A stretch of DNA of 57,965 nt from Peptostreptococcaceae bacterium (GTDB taxonomy: Bacteria > Bacillota > Clostridia > Peptostreptococcales > BM714): assembly GCA_016649995.1 (NCBI GenBank), contig JAENWJ010000006.1, positions 1 through 57,965 of the forward strand, given 5' to 3'. The position numbers and the translations under genes are program-made. Of this stretch, positions 45,938 through 55,995 are shown one piece after another. Each line of letters begins with the position of its first letter. The stretch's first letter is position 1. Under the pieces are notes generated by a model. The model ran no database searches. It was given only the letters and a program-made list of their open reading frames with translations, and was not told the origin of the DNA.

Positions 45938-45966
45938 TTTACAAAATCTGTTGATTGTGGTACTAT
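45938..45966 (+). promoter_or_regulatory. Promoter of the glyQS T-box transcript
   Basis: TTTACA (45938-45943), 17 bases, TACTAT (45961-45966). Confidence 0.65.
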
Positions 45967-45972
45967 TCATCT

Positions 45973-46176
45973 AAATGAATAGTGCGTGTGATGAAGAAGA
46001 GGTCCTTGAGGAAAGAATTAAAGAGAGCCGGTGGTGCTGAGAACCGGTATTAACATTCACAGGATGGTACTTTTGAGCATTTGTAATGAAGTGGGCATGA
46101 ATATGCCAAAAAGGGTGGAACCGCGGAATAACTTTCGTCCCTTGCTCTAGAGCAAGGGACGGGAGTTTTTATATTT
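45973..46176 (+). promoter_or_regulatory. Glycine T-box riboswitch controlling glyQS
   Basis: T-box sequence AGGGTGGAACCGCGG at 46112-46126. Stem I runs over about 45990-46080 with the AGAGAGCCGG motif; a Gly codon (GGA or GGT) is visible in AGGATGGTAC on its 3' side, at 46061-46070. The terminator hairpin is CGTCCCTTGCTCT (46136-46148) with AGAGCAAGGGACG (46149-46161) and a T-tail. Uncharged tRNA-Gly should allow read-through. Confidence 0.92.
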
Positions 46177-46190
46177 TTAAGGAGGAAAAC

Positions 46191-47588
46191 ATGGCTAAAA
46201 TTGAAAAAAACAAAATGGACAAATTTGTGGCTTTGTCAAAGTCCAGGGGATTCATTTTTCCGGGATCTGAGATTTACGGCGGATTGGCCAATACCTGGGA
46301 TTATGGTCCGCTGGGCGTAGAATTCAAGAATAATGTAAAAAAGGCATGGTGGAAAAAATTCATTCAAGAGTCGCCATACAATGTAGGAGTGGATGCGGCA
46401 ATACTTATGAATCCTCAAACATGGGTGGCTTCTGGTCATGTAGGAGGCTTTAGTGACCCTCTCATGGACTGCAAGAATTGCAAATCGAGGTTCAGGGCTG
46501 ACAAGTTGATTGAGGGCTATATTGCCGAAAACGGAAAAGAACCGGAAGTAGTAGATGGTTGGTCAAAGAATAAAATGGAGGAATATATACGAGACGAGGG
46601 AGTTAAATGCCCCGAATGCGGCAGCAGCGACTTTACTGAAATACGTCAATTCAATTTGATGTTCAAGACATTCCAGGGCGTAGTAGAGGATTCGATGGCG
46701 GAGATATATCTTAGACCCGAAACAGCCCAAGGGATATTTGTAAATTTTCGAAGTATACAGAGAAGTTCTAGGAAAAAGATACCATTTGGGATAGGCCAAA
46801 TAGGAAAGTCGTTCAGAAATGAAATAACACCGGGCAACTATACTTTCAGGACAAGGGAATTCGAACAAATGGAACTCGAATTTTTCTGTGCGCCGGGAGA
46901 AGATCTGAAATGGTTTGAATATTGGAAGAATTTTTGTAAAAATTGGTTGGATATGCTTGGAATGGACATGGAGAATATTAGGTTAAGGGATCATGAAAAA
47001 GAAGAATTGTCCCATTACAGCAACGCTACTACCGATTTTGAATACAATTTCCCATTCGGATGGGGAGAGCTTTGGGGCCTTGCAGATAGGACTGATTACG
47101 ACCTAAAACAGCACATAGAGCATTCGGGCGTAGACATGAGATATCAGGATCCGGTAACGAATGAAAAATACATCCCGTATTGCATAGAACCTTCATTAGG
47201 CGCGGACAGAGTTGCATTGGCATTTTTGTTGGATGCATACAATGAGGAGCAATTGGAAGACGGAACAGAACGCGTCGTTATGAAGCTGCATCCTTTCCTT
47301 TCACCGTTCAAGGCTGCGATATTCCCTCTTTCCAAGAAATTGAGCGAAGAGGCTAAAAATGTTTACACTATGATATCAAAGCACCACAATGTTGATTATG
47401 ACGAGTCTGGCAGTATTGGCAAGAGGTATAGACGCCATGATGAAATAGGGACTCCATATTGCATAACAATAGATTTCGACACATTGGAAGATGAATCCGT
47501 AACCGTAAGGGATAGAGATACGATGGAACAGAAGAGAATGCCTATAGAGGAATTGATACAATTTTTGAACGAAAAAACAATGTTTTAA
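46191..47588 (+). CDS. glyQS: Glycyl-tRNA synthetase (single-chain type)
   Basis: A 465-residue class II synthetase of the homodimeric type. Motif 2 lies in [27 protein letters not shown] and motif 3 near [10 protein letters not shown] zinc-like insertion ([13 protein letters not shown] and CPECGSSD) is in the first third. The anticodon-binding domain closes the protein. ATG 46191 follows AAGGAGG. Controlled by the T-box. Confidence 0.97.
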   Translation: MAKIEKNKMDKFVALSKSRGFIFPGSEIYGGLANTWDYGPLGVEFKNNVKKAWWKKFIQESPYNVGVDAAILMNPQTWVASGHVGGFSDPLMDCKNCKSRFRADKLIEGYIAENGKEPEVVDGWSKNKMEEYIRDEGVKCPECGSSDFTEIRQFNLMFKTFQGVVEDSMAEIYLRPETAQGIFVNFRSIQRSSRKKIPFGIGQIGKSFRNEITPGNYTFRTREFEQMELEFFCAPGEDLKWFEYWKNFCKNWLDMLGMDMENIRLRDHEKEELSHYSNATTDFEYNFPFGWGELWGLADRTDYDLKQHIEHSGVDMRYQDPVTNEKYIPYCIEPSLGADRVALAFLLDAYNEEQLEDGTERVVMKLHPFLSPFKAAIFPLSKKLSEEAKNVYTMISKHHNVDYDESGSIGKRYRRHDEIGTPYCITIDFDTLEDESVTVRDRDTMEQKRMPIEELIQFLNEKTMF

Positions 47589-47590
47589 AA

Positions 47591-47618
47591 AGCAGGCCAT
47601 TTGGCCTGCTTTTTTTTC
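47591..47618 (+). terminator. Terminator after glyQS
   Basis: AGCAGGCC (47591-47598) and GGCCTGCT (47603-47610), loop ATTT, then TTTTTTT. A-run on the left side. Confidence 0.9.
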
Positions 47619-47639
47619 AAAAATAATATATAACACAAC

Positions 47640-47659
47640 GTTATTTCTGTTATAATAAC
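47640..47659 (+). promoter_or_regulatory. ccpN promoter with overlapping inverted repeat
   Basis: TGTTATAAT (47648-47656) is an extended -10 about 40 bases before ccpN. GTTATT (47640-47645) and AATAAC (47654-47659) form an inverted repeat over it. CcpN-type repressors can bind at their own promoters, so this could be an operator; that is inference. Confidence 0.5.
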
Positions 47660-47697
47660 AAATAGTGTAACATATAAAACGAAAAGAGGTGATTGAA

Positions 47698-48351
47698 ATC
47701 CAATACAACGATAGGCAAAAGCGCATTATTGAAATCGTAAAAGAGCATCAGCCTGTAACCAGCGAAAAAATATCGAATCTTCTTAATGTCAACAGGTCGA
47801 CTATTAGGCCCGATCTTTCAATACTTGTAATGACTGGGATACTTGATGCCCGGCCGAAAGTCGGTTATCTGTATGTTGGAGATCAGGAAGACAAGGTCAT
47901 AGCCAACCACATACGAAATGTTAAAGTGAACGACCTAAAGTCAATCCCGGTTGTGGTGGATGAAAAAACAATGGTATACGATGCCATCGTTTTCATGTTC
48001 ATGAAAGATGTGGGTACTATATATGTGACTTCGAAGGGATATTTGAGCGGAGTTGTTTCAAGAAAGGATTTCTTGAAGACGGCAATAGGCGGCAACGATA
48101 TAAGAAAAATTCCGGTCAATGTAGTAATGACCAGAATGCCCAATCTTATAATAGCATTTTCTAACGAATCAATATATGAAGCAGCACAAAAATTGATAAG
48201 TTGTGAAATAGACAGTTTGCCGGTTGTTGAGAGACTCATAATTGACAATGCAGAAGTCTATAAAGTAGTGGGCAGAATATCTAAAACAAATATAACCAAA
48301 TTTTTCGTAGAATTGGGAACAAAAGAATTTGGAGGGCTTTATGATGCATAA
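47698..48351 (+). CDS. ccpN: Transcriptional repressor CcpN-like (HTH plus CBS), probable AUC start
   Basis: A protein of about 217 residues. An N-terminal DeoR-like HTH (RQKRIIEIVKEHQPVTSEKI; RPDLSILVMTGILDARPKVGYLY) is followed by two CBS domains (about 80-210). In Bacillus, CcpN represses gluconeogenic genes during growth on sugar and is beside yqfL (ppsR), as here. No ATG or TTG is placed for a start; GTG at 47689 lies in the ribosome binding site AGAGGTGA, and ATC at 47698 follows it at the 5-base gap used by other genes here. Confidence 0.88.
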   Translation: MQYNDRQKRIIEIVKEHQPVTSEKISNLLNVNRSTIRPDLSILVMTGILDARPKVGYLYVGDQEDKVIANHIRNVKVNDLKSIPVVVDEKTMVYDAIVFMFMKDVGTIYVTSKGYLSGVVSRKDFLKTAIGGNDIRKIPVNVVMTRMPNLIIAFSNESIYEAAQKLISCEIDSLPVVERLIIDNAEVYKVVGRISKTNITKFFVELGTKEFGGLYDA

Positions 48352-49159
48352 TCAGATTGTTATTTTCATAGTTTCGGATTCCATTGGAGAAACAGCTGAA
48401 CAGGTCGTCAGAGCAGTATTGGGTCAATTCAAAGGAAATGATTATGTACTCAAGAGATACGCCTTCACCGATACTGAAGATAAAATTTATAATTTGATAG
48501 ACGAAGCAGATGAGCAGAATGCAGTTGTTGCTTTTACAATAGTCGTACCTGAACTGAGGAACCTTATGGTTGAAGAGTGCGAGTCCCGGGGGGTAGTATA
48601 CAACGATATACTTAGTCCGATGATTGGTACATTCAAAAGAGCCATAGGCACTGAGCCTTTGAATCAGCCCGGTACGATAAGAAGGCTTGATGACAAGTAT
48701 TTTAAAAAGGTGGAAGCAATTGAATTTGCGGTAAAGTATGACGACGGGAAAGATCCTCGAGGTATTAAGAAAGCTGATATTGTTCTTATTGGCGTATCCA
48801 GGACATCAAAGACTCCGCTAAGCATGTATCTGGCTCACAAGAACATAAGGGTTGCAAACATACCGTTGGTTCCTGAAGTTCCTGTTCCGGATGAATTGTT
48901 TGAGATATCTTCAAAGCGTATCATTGGATTGATTACAGATCCCGAAAAACTCAATGCAATACGATTGGAAAGGCTTAAAAGCATGGGACTTAGCAATAGT
49001 GCGGTTTATGCAGACATGAACAGAATAATGGAAGAATTGGAATATGCCGAGAAATTAATGAGAAAAATAGGATGCCCTTTCATCGATGTTTCGAATAAAG
49101 CAATTGAAGAAAGTGCAAATACTATTATTCAAATAATGAAGGAAACCAATATTTATTAA
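48344..49159 (+). CDS. ppsR: Pyruvate, phosphate dikinase regulatory protein
   Basis: A 271-residue DUF299/YqfL protein, a bifunctional kinase/phosphorylase that inactivates PPDK with ADP and restores it with Pi. IVSDSIGETAEQVVRAVL at the N-terminus and the P-loop GVSRTSKTP (about 152-160) are the marks. ATG 48344 is 7 bases after GGAGGG; ATG 48341 is also possible. Its start overlaps the ccpN end, and ppdK follows in 17 bases. Confidence 0.94.
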   Translation: MHNQIVIFIVSDSIGETAEQVVRAVLGQFKGNDYVLKRYAFTDTEDKIYNLIDEADEQNAVVAFTIVVPELRNLMVEECESRGVVYNDILSPMIGTFKRAIGTEPLNQPGTIRRLDDKYFKKVEAIEFAVKYDDGKDPRGIKKADIVLIGVSRTSKTPLSMYLAHKNIRVANIPLVPEVPVPDELFEISSKRIIGLITDPEKLNAIRLERLKSMGLSNSAVYADMNRIMEELEYAEKLMRKIGCPFIDVSNKAIEESANTIIQIMKETNIY

Positions 49160-49176
49160 AAGGGGAGGGCAATACA

Positions 49177-51798
49177 GTGAGCGAATTTGTATATCTTTTC
49201 AGTGAAGGAAACAAAGATCTGAAAAGCCTTTTGGGGGGAAAAGGCGCAAATCTGGCGGAAATGAAAAACATAGGGTTGCCAGTGCCCGAAGGTTTTACTA
49301 TCACAACGGAAGCATGCAACAATTATTATGAAGAAGGCAAGAAACTAAAAGACTCAATAAAACAGGAAATTTTCGATAAGATTGGCAAGTTGGAATGCAT
49401 GACAGGAAAGAATTTTGGAGATAATTCCAATCCCTTGCTGGTATCCGTACGTTCCGGAGCGGTTGTTTCTATGCCGGGGATGATGGATACGGTATTGAAC
49501 CTTGGTTTGAACGATATTGCGGTCGATGGCTTGGCCAAGCTTACGGATAACGAGCGATTTGCTTATGACAGCTATAGAAGATTCATACAGATGTTTTCCG
49601 ATGTTGTATTAAGCATACATAAGTATAAGTTCGATGCAGTTTTGGACAATGCAAAAGAAGAACGCGGATATTCAAACGATACTGAGCTGACAGTTGAAGA
49701 CCTTAAGAAAATAATAAATAAATACAAAGCAATAGTAAAAAAAGAGACAGGTGAAGATTTTTCTCAAGAGCCGAAAGAACAATTGTTAAAAGCTGTTGAG
49801 GCTGTTTTTGATTCATGGAACAATAAAAGGGCGATTACCTACAGAAGAATAAACAATATTCCAAATCATTATGGTACGGCAGTAAATGTACAATCCATGG
49901 TATTCGGAAATATGGGGGAAGATTCAGGCACGGGTGTTGCATTTACAAGGAATCCTTCAACGGGTGAAAATAAGGTTTTTGGCGAATTTTTGATGAATGC
50001 TCAAGGGGAAGATGTGGTTGCAGGAATAAGAACGCCCAAGTCAATCGACGAGCTTAAGGATGTAATGCCTAGTGTGTACAGCGAGTTCATTGACATAGCG
50101 AAAAAACTTGAAAACCATTATAGAGAGACACAGGACATAGAATTCACAATAGAAAAAGGAAAATTATTCCTGCTTCAGACACGTACTGGAAAGAGAACAG
50201 CTTTTGCTGCGGTAAACATTGCCGTTGATATGGTAAACGAGGGCCTTATAGAAAAAGAAGAAGCCTTGCTTAGAATTAAACCGGAACAAATTGATCAATT
50301 GTTGCATCCGACCTTTGACGAAAAGGAATTGGCGGAATGCAAATCGATAGCAAAAGGGTTGCCGGCGTCACCTGGAGCGGCTTCCGGAAAGGTCTATTTC
50401 ACTGCTGAGGCGGTTGTTAAAGCCATAGCAAATGGCAGCAAAGGAATACTTGTAAGGATGGAAACATCTCCGGAAGACATTGAAGGCATGGCTGTCGCCG
50501 AGGGCGTGCTGACTTCAAGAGGCGGAATGACATCCCATGCTGCAGTTGTTGCAAGGGGAATGGGCAAGTGTTGCATTGCAGGTTGCGGAGAAATCAATGT
50601 AGATGAGAAAAACCGAATATTTACTGTTGGAGAAAAAGTATTCAAGGAAGGCGACTATATTTCTTTGAATGGAAAAACGGGCGATGTTTACGAGGGAGTC
50701 ATAAAAACAAGCAAGGCGCATCTGAGCGGCAGCTTTGCAAAGATAATGGAATTGGCTGATGAAGTCAGAAGCCTTGGAATAAGGACGAATGCAGATACAC
50801 CGAAGGATGCGCAAGCCGCGGTGGAATTTGGTGCAGAGGGTATTGGATTGTGCAGGACCGAGCATATGTTCTTTGATGAAAAGAGAATCAATTATGTCAG
50901 GCAAATGATTGTTGCTGACGACGTTTTGCAGCGAAAGAAAGCCTTAGCACATCTTCTGCCTTTCCAAATGGAAGATTTTGAAGGCATTTTCAAAGCCATG
51001 ATGGAGCGTCCTGTAACAATAAGACTGCTTGACCCGCCTCTTCATGAGTTCCTTCCAAAAGATGAAGAGGAAATAAGAGATCTTTCAGCAAAAATAGGCG
51101 TTGAATTTGAACGATTAAAGGAAAAAGTGGCAAGTCTAAAAGAAATTAATCCTATGCTGGGACATAGAGGTTGCAGGCTTTCAATAACATATCCGGAAAT
51201 CTATGAAATGCAAGTTGAGGCTATTGCGAAGGCGGCAATTAATGTAAAAGCCCAGACCGGTTTAAACATAAAACCGGAGATTATGATTCCATTGGTTGGA
51301 CATGAAAATGAAATAAAGTACAACCGTGAATTGGTAATCCGAACAATAGATAAAGTTCTTGCGGAAACGGGAGCATCTTTGGAATATATGATAGGAACAA
51401 TGATCGAAGTTCCGCGAGCTGCCGTGACGGCTGATGAAATAGCGAAATATGCCGAATTTTTCTCATTTGGAACAAATGATCTGACGCAAATGGGATTCGG
51501 ATTTTCCAGAGACGATGCCGGCAAGTTTATCAATGAATATGTTCAAAAGAACATATTCGAATGCGACCCGTTCGCAAAGCTCGATCAAAAGGGAATAGGG
51601 AAATTGATGACCATTGCAATCGAGCTAGGAAGAAAAACTAGGCCGGGTATTAAACTTGGTATTTGCGGAGAGCATGGTGGAGAACCTGATTCCATAGACT
51701 TTTGTTATAGGATAGGGCTTGATTATGTATCATGTTCACCGTATAGAGTGCCGATTGCACGATTGGCAGCTGCCCAGGCAGTTATAAGGAATAGGTAA
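49177..51798 (+). CDS. ppdK: Pyruvate, phosphate dikinase
   Basis: An 873-residue PPDK, interconverting pyruvate + ATP + Pi and PEP + AMP + PPi. The N-terminal ATP-grasp domain starts VYLFSEGNKDLKSLLGGKGANL. The swivelling phosphohistidine is H454 in GGMTSHAAVVARGMGKCC. The C-terminal PEP/pyruvate barrel ends with the catalytic Cys in GICGEHGG. The start is GTG at 49177 after GGGGAGGG. In anaerobes it often runs in glycolysis with PPi. Confidence 0.97.
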   Translation: MSEFVYLFSEGNKDLKSLLGGKGANLAEMKNIGLPVPEGFTITTEACNNYYEEGKKLKDSIKQEIFDKIGKLECMTGKNFGDNSNPLLVSVRSGAVVSMPGMMDTVLNLGLNDIAVDGLAKLTDNERFAYDSYRRFIQMFSDVVLSIHKYKFDAVLDNAKEERGYSNDTELTVEDLKKIINKYKAIVKKETGEDFSQEPKEQLLKAVEAVFDSWNNKRAITYRRINNIPNHYGTAVNVQSMVFGNMGEDSGTGVAFTRNPSTGENKVFGEFLMNAQGEDVVAGIRTPKSIDELKDVMPSVYSEFIDIAKKLENHYRETQDIEFTIEKGKLFLLQTRTGKRTAFAAVNIAVDMVNEGLIEKEEALLRIKPEQIDQLLHPTFDEKELAECKSIAKGLPASPGAASGKVYFTAEAVVKAIANGSKGILVRMETSPEDIEGMAVAEGVLTSRGGMTSHAAVVARGMGKCCIAGCGEINVDEKNRIFTVGEKVFKEGDYISLNGKTGDVYEGVIKTSKAHLSGSFAKIMELADEVRSLGIRTNADTPKDAQAAVEFGAEGIGLCRTEHMFFDEKRINYVRQMIVADDVLQRKKALAHLLPFQMEDFEGIFKAMMERPVTIRLLDPPLHEFLPKDEEEIRDLSAKIGVEFERLKEKVASLKEINPMLGHRGCRLSITYPEIYEMQVEAIAKAAINVKAQTGLNIKPEIMIPLVGHENEIKYNRELVIRTIDKVLAETGASLEYMIGTMIEVPRAAVTADEIAKYAEFFSFGTNDLTQMGFGFSRDDAGKFINEYVQKNIFECDPFAKLDQKGIGKLMTIAIELGRKTRPGIKLGICGEHGGEPDSIDFCYRIGLDYVSCSPYRVPIARLAAAQAVIRNR

Positions 51799-51819
51799 AG
51801 AGCTAGCAGAATAGAGATA

Positions 51820-51876
51820 CGAAAAACCCTTTAAAAAGAGCCGATACGTTCTTTTTAAAGGGTTTTTCGTTTTATT
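51820..51876 (+). terminator. Terminator after ppdK
   Basis: CGAAAAACCCTTTAAAAAG (51820-51838) pairs with CTTTTTAAAGGGTTTTTCG (51851-51869), a perfect 19-base-pair stem with a 12-base loop, then TTTTATTG. Confidence 0.85.
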
Positions 51877-51880
51877 GTTG

Positions 51881-51896
51881 TATATATATATATATA
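51881..51896. repeat. TA dinucleotide run
   Basis: Eight TA units between the ppdK terminator and dgt. Such AT tracts can vary in length; it lies in the likely promoter area of dgt. Confidence 0.85.
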
Positions 51897-51924
51897 CCAA
51901 TAAAAGCGGAATGGAGGCCGAGAG

Positions 51925-52923
51925 ATGAAACCAAGACTGGAATATGAACAAAGGGAAAAAGAATGGCTTTCTGATAAAGCTTGTCTTTCATCTCGAACTC
52001 TTGGGAGAAGGAAAGAGGAAATCCCTTGCGATATCAGAACCGATTTTCAGAGAGACCGGGATAGGGTTATACATTCAAAATCATTTAGAAGGCTTAAACA
52101 TAAAACACAAGTTTTTCTTTCGCCTGAAGGAGACCACTACAGGACGCGTATGACGCATACCTTGGAAGTGGCACAGATTTCAAGAACTATAGCAAGGGCT
52201 CTTAGATTGAATGAGGACCTAACGGAGGCTATTGCAATGGCGCATGATTTGGGGCATACACCGTTCGGTCATTGCGGAGAAACGGTTTTGAACCAAATTT
52301 ATCCGGGCGGGTTTATTCACAATGAGCAAAGTCTAAGGGTCGTGGATTTGCTTGAAGAGGGTAGATATGAAGGTTTTGGGTTAAATTTAACAGATGAAGT
52401 AAGGGATGGAATTCTCCATCACAATGGAAAGCAGGAATGCAAAACATTGGAGGGTGACATCGTTCGTCTGAGCGACAGGATTGCATATATAAACCATGAT
52501 ATTGATGACGCAACGAGGGCTGGAATGCTTGAAATAACACAAATCCCAAAGGGATGCTTGGATTGTCTGGGAGAAAGCCATGGGGAACGCATAAATACAA
52601 TGGTGGTAGATGTGATAGAAAACAGTATGAATAGGGAATATATTAGAATGAGCGAACAAGTCGCTTATCATACGAATAAATTGAGGGATTTCATGTTTGA
52701 ACATATATACTTGAATCCGAAAGCAAAAGGTGAAGAGGTAAAGGCACAAAGAATAATCGAACAGCTTTACGACTATTTTACTGTTCATCAAGAAGAACTG
52801 CCGGAAAATATCAGAAGAGAAAGTGGTCATTTAGAGGGCGTTAAAGACTATATTGCCGGAATGTCAGATAGATATGCTATCAAGAAGTTCAAGGACATAT
52901 ATATTCCGGAATATTGGGTGTAA
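51925..52923 (+). CDS. dgt: dGTPase-like HD phosphohydrolase
   Basis: A 332-residue HD protein of the Dgt-like family (deoxyguanosinetriphosphate triphosphohydrolase-like), removing triphosphate from dNTPs. HD ligands are H78, H107/D108 and the following H111 and H116 (AHDLGHTPFGH). RDRDRVIHSKSFRRLKHKTQVF is the family nucleotide-binding block. GGAGG precedes ATG 51925. It lies just before dnaG, a common order in clostridia. Confidence 0.9.
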   Translation: MKPRLEYEQREKEWLSDKACLSSRTLGRRKEEIPCDIRTDFQRDRDRVIHSKSFRRLKHKTQVFLSPEGDHYRTRMTHTLEVAQISRTIARALRLNEDLTEAIAMAHDLGHTPFGHCGETVLNQIYPGGFIHNEQSLRVVDLLEEGRYEGFGLNLTDEVRDGILHHNGKQECKTLEGDIVRLSDRIAYINHDIDDATRAGMLEITQIPKGCLDCLGESHGERINTMVVDVIENSMNREYIRMSEQVAYHTNKLRDFMFEHIYLNPKAKGEEVKAQRIIEQLYDYFTVHQEELPENIRRESGHLEGVKDYIAGMSDRYAIKKFKDIYIPEYWV

Positions 52924-53015
52924 AAATTTAAGATTCCGACTATTTAAGTAAAAGCAGGGAAATAGAAAAATTTGCAGAAATAAAGTAATTCGTCAAATTT
53001 GCGGGGTGGATTAAG

Positions 53016-54854
53016 ATGCATAGGTCCTACACGGACGCTTTAATTGAAGAAGTGGGAAACAGGTCTGACATTGTAGCCGTGGTTTCTCAATATATAAAAC
53101 TGAAAAAGACAGGCAAAAATCATAAAGGACTATGCCCTTTCCATAATGAAAAAACGCCTTCTTTTATAGTGTCGGAGGATAGGCAAAGATATCATTGCTT
53201 TGGTTGCGGAGCTTCAGGAGATGTAATAGAATTCGTAATGAACATGGAAAAACTTGATTTTGTAGATGCCCTCGAGTATATAGCAGAGCAAAACGGGATT
53301 CGGCTAGAGGATTATCTGAAGAAACATGATAATACTAAGGTTGTAATGGACAAAACCGTATTGTATGAATTAATGAGGGAAGCTGCAATTTACTACTATA
53401 GCAACCTTAAAAAAAGCGCGGAAGCGCTAGGTTATCTCAAAAAAAGGGAAATAAAAGCAAAAACCGTCAAAAATTTTGGATTGGGATTTGCAACCGAAAG
53501 CTGGGATGGAGCGATAAAATATCTTAATCAAAACAAGGGCTATTCGCTTCGGGATTTGGAAAGATGCGGCTTGATTATTAAAAGAGAAAAAAGCTCCGGT
53601 TATTATGATCGTTTCAGAAATAGAATCATGTTTCCCATATTCGATATACGGGGCCGCGTTGTGGGATTTGGAGGACGTGTGCTCGATGACAGTCTACCAA
53701 AGTATTTGAATTCGCCCGAGACCGAACTTTTCAATAAAAGGGGTTTGCTGTTTGGATTGAATTTTGCTAAACGATTTACAGGAAATGAAAAAAAAATCGT
53801 GATTGTGGAAGGATACATGGATGTAATAGCTTTGCACTCGAGAGGAATACAGAATGCGGTAGCATCTTTGGGAACGGCTCTAACGGAAGACCATGCGAAT
53901 TTGCTTAAGCGCTATGGCAAGGAATTAATTTTGTCGTACGATTCTGATTCGGCTGGAGAAAATGCAACGGAAAAAGCCGTGGGGATACTGGAAAAAACTC
54001 TTTGCAAGATAAAAGTGATTCATTTGGAAGGTGCGAAGGATCCGGATGAGTATGTCAAAAAAAATGGAATAGATGCGTATCTCGATGAAATTAAATATGC
54101 ATTGCCTGCTCTAGATTATAGGATATTTTTGCTGAGAAAAAGGTTTGAAATGACTTCTCCTCAGGAACGAATTGAATATATGGAAGAGCTTAAAGCGCTA
54201 TTTGATACGGTTCCAGACCTTTTGCAGAAAGAAGTTTATCTAAAAAAAATAAAAAACGAAGAGCCTGAAATAGGGGGGCTTCTTGAAAAAGCTATGAAGC
54301 GGAATTCGGGGGGGAAGAAAAAAAGGGCGAGTGAATCGAACCGAGTGTACAAGGTCGACAGCGACAAGAAATATGAAACTGAACGTATTTTTCTAGGGCT
54401 GCTTATGACAGGAAAAGAAGTGCTTCGAGGCGTTGAAAGAATAATAGAAGATTCGGATTTCGCGTTGGATACGCATAGAGATCTGTATAGGGCGCTATGC
54501 CGTAGTTATGATACACATGACATTATAAGCAGAGAAGACATGACTAATGATCTAGATATCGAAAGCATTGAGGAGCTAACGAAAATCTTTGCAATAGATA
54601 CTGATTCGATAATTTCGGAGAAAAATACTCGCGAGATTCTTTACGGATGCCTGGTTTCGATGCGTATGAGCAGGATAGAGAATGAACTGAAGGGATTTGA
54701 TAAAAATAAGCTTGAAAAAGAAGGAGATTTGATAAGGATTAAAGAACTATATAACGAACTGAATCGTTACAGAAATTTGAGAAGCCGGATGGATGCATTG
54801 AAAGAATCTGATTTGTTGCCACCGGGGCAAAAGAAGGGAGGGGAGTCAAATTAA
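53016..54854 (+). CDS. dnaG: DNA primase
   Basis: A 612-residue DnaG. The zinc finger is C40, H43, C61, C64 (CPFHNEKT...CFGCG). The Toprim active site has EGYMDVIAL and SYDSDSAGE. The C-terminal helicase-binding region is last. GGGGTGG precedes the ATG at 53016. The macromolecular synthesis order dnaG-rpoD follows. Confidence 0.96.
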   Translation: MHRSYTDALIEEVGNRSDIVAVVSQYIKLKKTGKNHKGLCPFHNEKTPSFIVSEDRQRYHCFGCGASGDVIEFVMNMEKLDFVDALEYIAEQNGIRLEDYLKKHDNTKVVMDKTVLYELMREAAIYYYSNLKKSAEALGYLKKREIKAKTVKNFGLGFATESWDGAIKYLNQNKGYSLRDLERCGLIIKREKSSGYYDRFRNRIMFPIFDIRGRVVGFGGRVLDDSLPKYLNSPETELFNKRGLLFGLNFAKRFTGNEKKIVIVEGYMDVIALHSRGIQNAVASLGTALTEDHANLLKRYGKELILSYDSDSAGENATEKAVGILEKTLCKIKVIHLEGAKDPDEYVKKNGIDAYLDEIKYALPALDYRIFLLRKRFEMTSPQERIEYMEELKALFDTVPDLLQKEVYLKKIKNEEPEIGGLLEKAMKRNSGGKKKRASESNRVYKVDSDKKYETERIFLGLLMTGKEVLRGVERIIEDSDFALDTHRDLYRALCRSYDTHDIISREDMTNDLDIESIEELTKIFAIDTDSIISEKNTREILYGCLVSMRMSRIENELKGFDKNKLEKEGDLIRIKELYNELNRYRNLRSRMDALKESDLLPPGQKKGGESN

Positions 54855-55953
54855 AAGTCCAAAAGAAAAGAAAAAAAATGATGAAAATATTTCGTTGCTT
54901 GTGCAAAAGGGAAAGAAAAAAGGTACGTTGACATATTCTGAGATTGCCGAAGCATTTGAGGAAATAGACTTGGACAAAGATGAAATAGAAGAGATTTATG
55001 ACTCTTTAACTTCTGCAGGAGTTGAAATCCTAGGTGACAAAGACGAGATAATCGGTTTGGCCGACGATGAAGAAATAAGTCATAAAGAGGTAAAAGAGAA
55101 GGAAATCGCAGTACCTAAGGGCGTAAACATAGACGATCCGGTTAGAATGTATTTGAAAGAAATAGGGAAGGTGCCCCTTTTGACTGCGACCGAGGAAATA
55201 GAGTTGGCGCAGGGAATGGAAGCAGGAGACGAAGAATCTAGAAGAAAGCTGTGTGAAGCTAATCTAAGGCTTGTTGTGAGCATAGCCAAGAGGTATGTTG
55301 GAAGAGGTATGCTTTTCCTTGATTTAATCCAGGAAGGAAATTTGGGGCTCATTAAGGCAGTAGAAAAATTCGATTGGCGAAAAGGCTATAAATTTAGCAC
55401 TTACGCTACCTGGTGGATTAGGCAGGCAATCACTAGAGCGATTGCAGATCAGGCGAGAACAATAAGAATACCTGTTCATATGGTTGAAACAATTAACAAG
55501 CTTATTCGTGTATCTAGGCAGTTGCTTCAGGAACTTGGCAGGGAGCCGAAGCCCGAGGAGATTGCCGAAGAAATGGATATGCCGGTAGAAAAAGTAAGAG
55601 AAATACTTAAGATAGCACAGGAACCTGTATCGCTCGAAACACCTATAGGGGAAGAAGAAGATAGTCATCTTGGGGATTTCATACCCGATATTGATGCGCC
55701 TGCACCTGCTGAGGCTGCTGCTTTTTCGATGCTTAAGGAACAGCTGATAGAAGTTCTTGACACATTGACACCGCGTGAGCAAAAGGTTTTGAAACTGCGA
55801 TTTGGTCTTGAAGACGGAAGAGCGAGAACACTTGAGGAAGTAGGCAAAAAATTTGATGTGACAAGAGAACGAATCCGTCAGATTGAGGCAAAGGCATTAA
55901 GAAAGCTTAAACACCCAAGCCGAAGCAAGAAACTTAAAGATTATCTGGAATAA
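54850..55953 (+). CDS. rpoD: RNA polymerase sigma factor SigA/RpoD, probable AUU start
   Basis: A primary sigma factor of about 367 residues. Region 1.1 ([18 protein letters not shown]), 1.2 ([17 protein letters not shown]), 2 ([29 protein letters not shown]) and 4 ([20 protein letters not shown]) are all present. No ATG or GTG fits the start. Strong GGGAGGGGAG (54836-54845) is followed, at a normal distance, by ATT at 54850, in frame: (M)[23 protein letters not shown] 54895 has no site and would cut off the basic head. The start overlaps the dnaG stop. Confidence 0.93.
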   Translation: MKSPKEKKKNDENISLLVQKGKKKGTLTYSEIAEAFEEIDLDKDEIEEIYDSLTSAGVEILGDKDEIIGLADDEEISHKEVKEKEIAVPKGVNIDDPVRMYLKEIGKVPLLTATEEIELAQGMEAGDEESRRKLCEANLRLVVSIAKRYVGRGMLFLDLIQEGNLGLIKAVEKFDWRKGYKFSTYATWWIRQAITRAIADQARTIRIPVHMVETINKLIRVSRQLLQELGREPKPEEIAEEMDMPVEKVREILKIAQEPVSLETPIGEEEDSHLGDFIPDIDAPAPAEAAAFSMLKEQLIEVLDTLTPREQKVLKLRFGLEDGRARTLEEVGKKFDVTRERIRQIEAKALRKLKHPSRSKKLKDYLE

Positions 55954-55982
55954 AGATTCGCATATGCGAATCTTTATTTTTG
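55952..55982 (+). terminator. Terminator after rpoD
   Basis: AAAGATTCGCA and TGCGAATCTTT form a perfect 11-base stem with a 2-base loop, then ATTTTTG. trmK begins 14 bases downstream of this hairpin. Confidence 0.85.
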
Positions 55983-55995
55983 AGGAGGATTTCAA

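Noticed and set aside
51881-51896. TA run as a repeat array of interest
   Set aside because: Only 16 bases; simple low-complexity sequence with no other copies.
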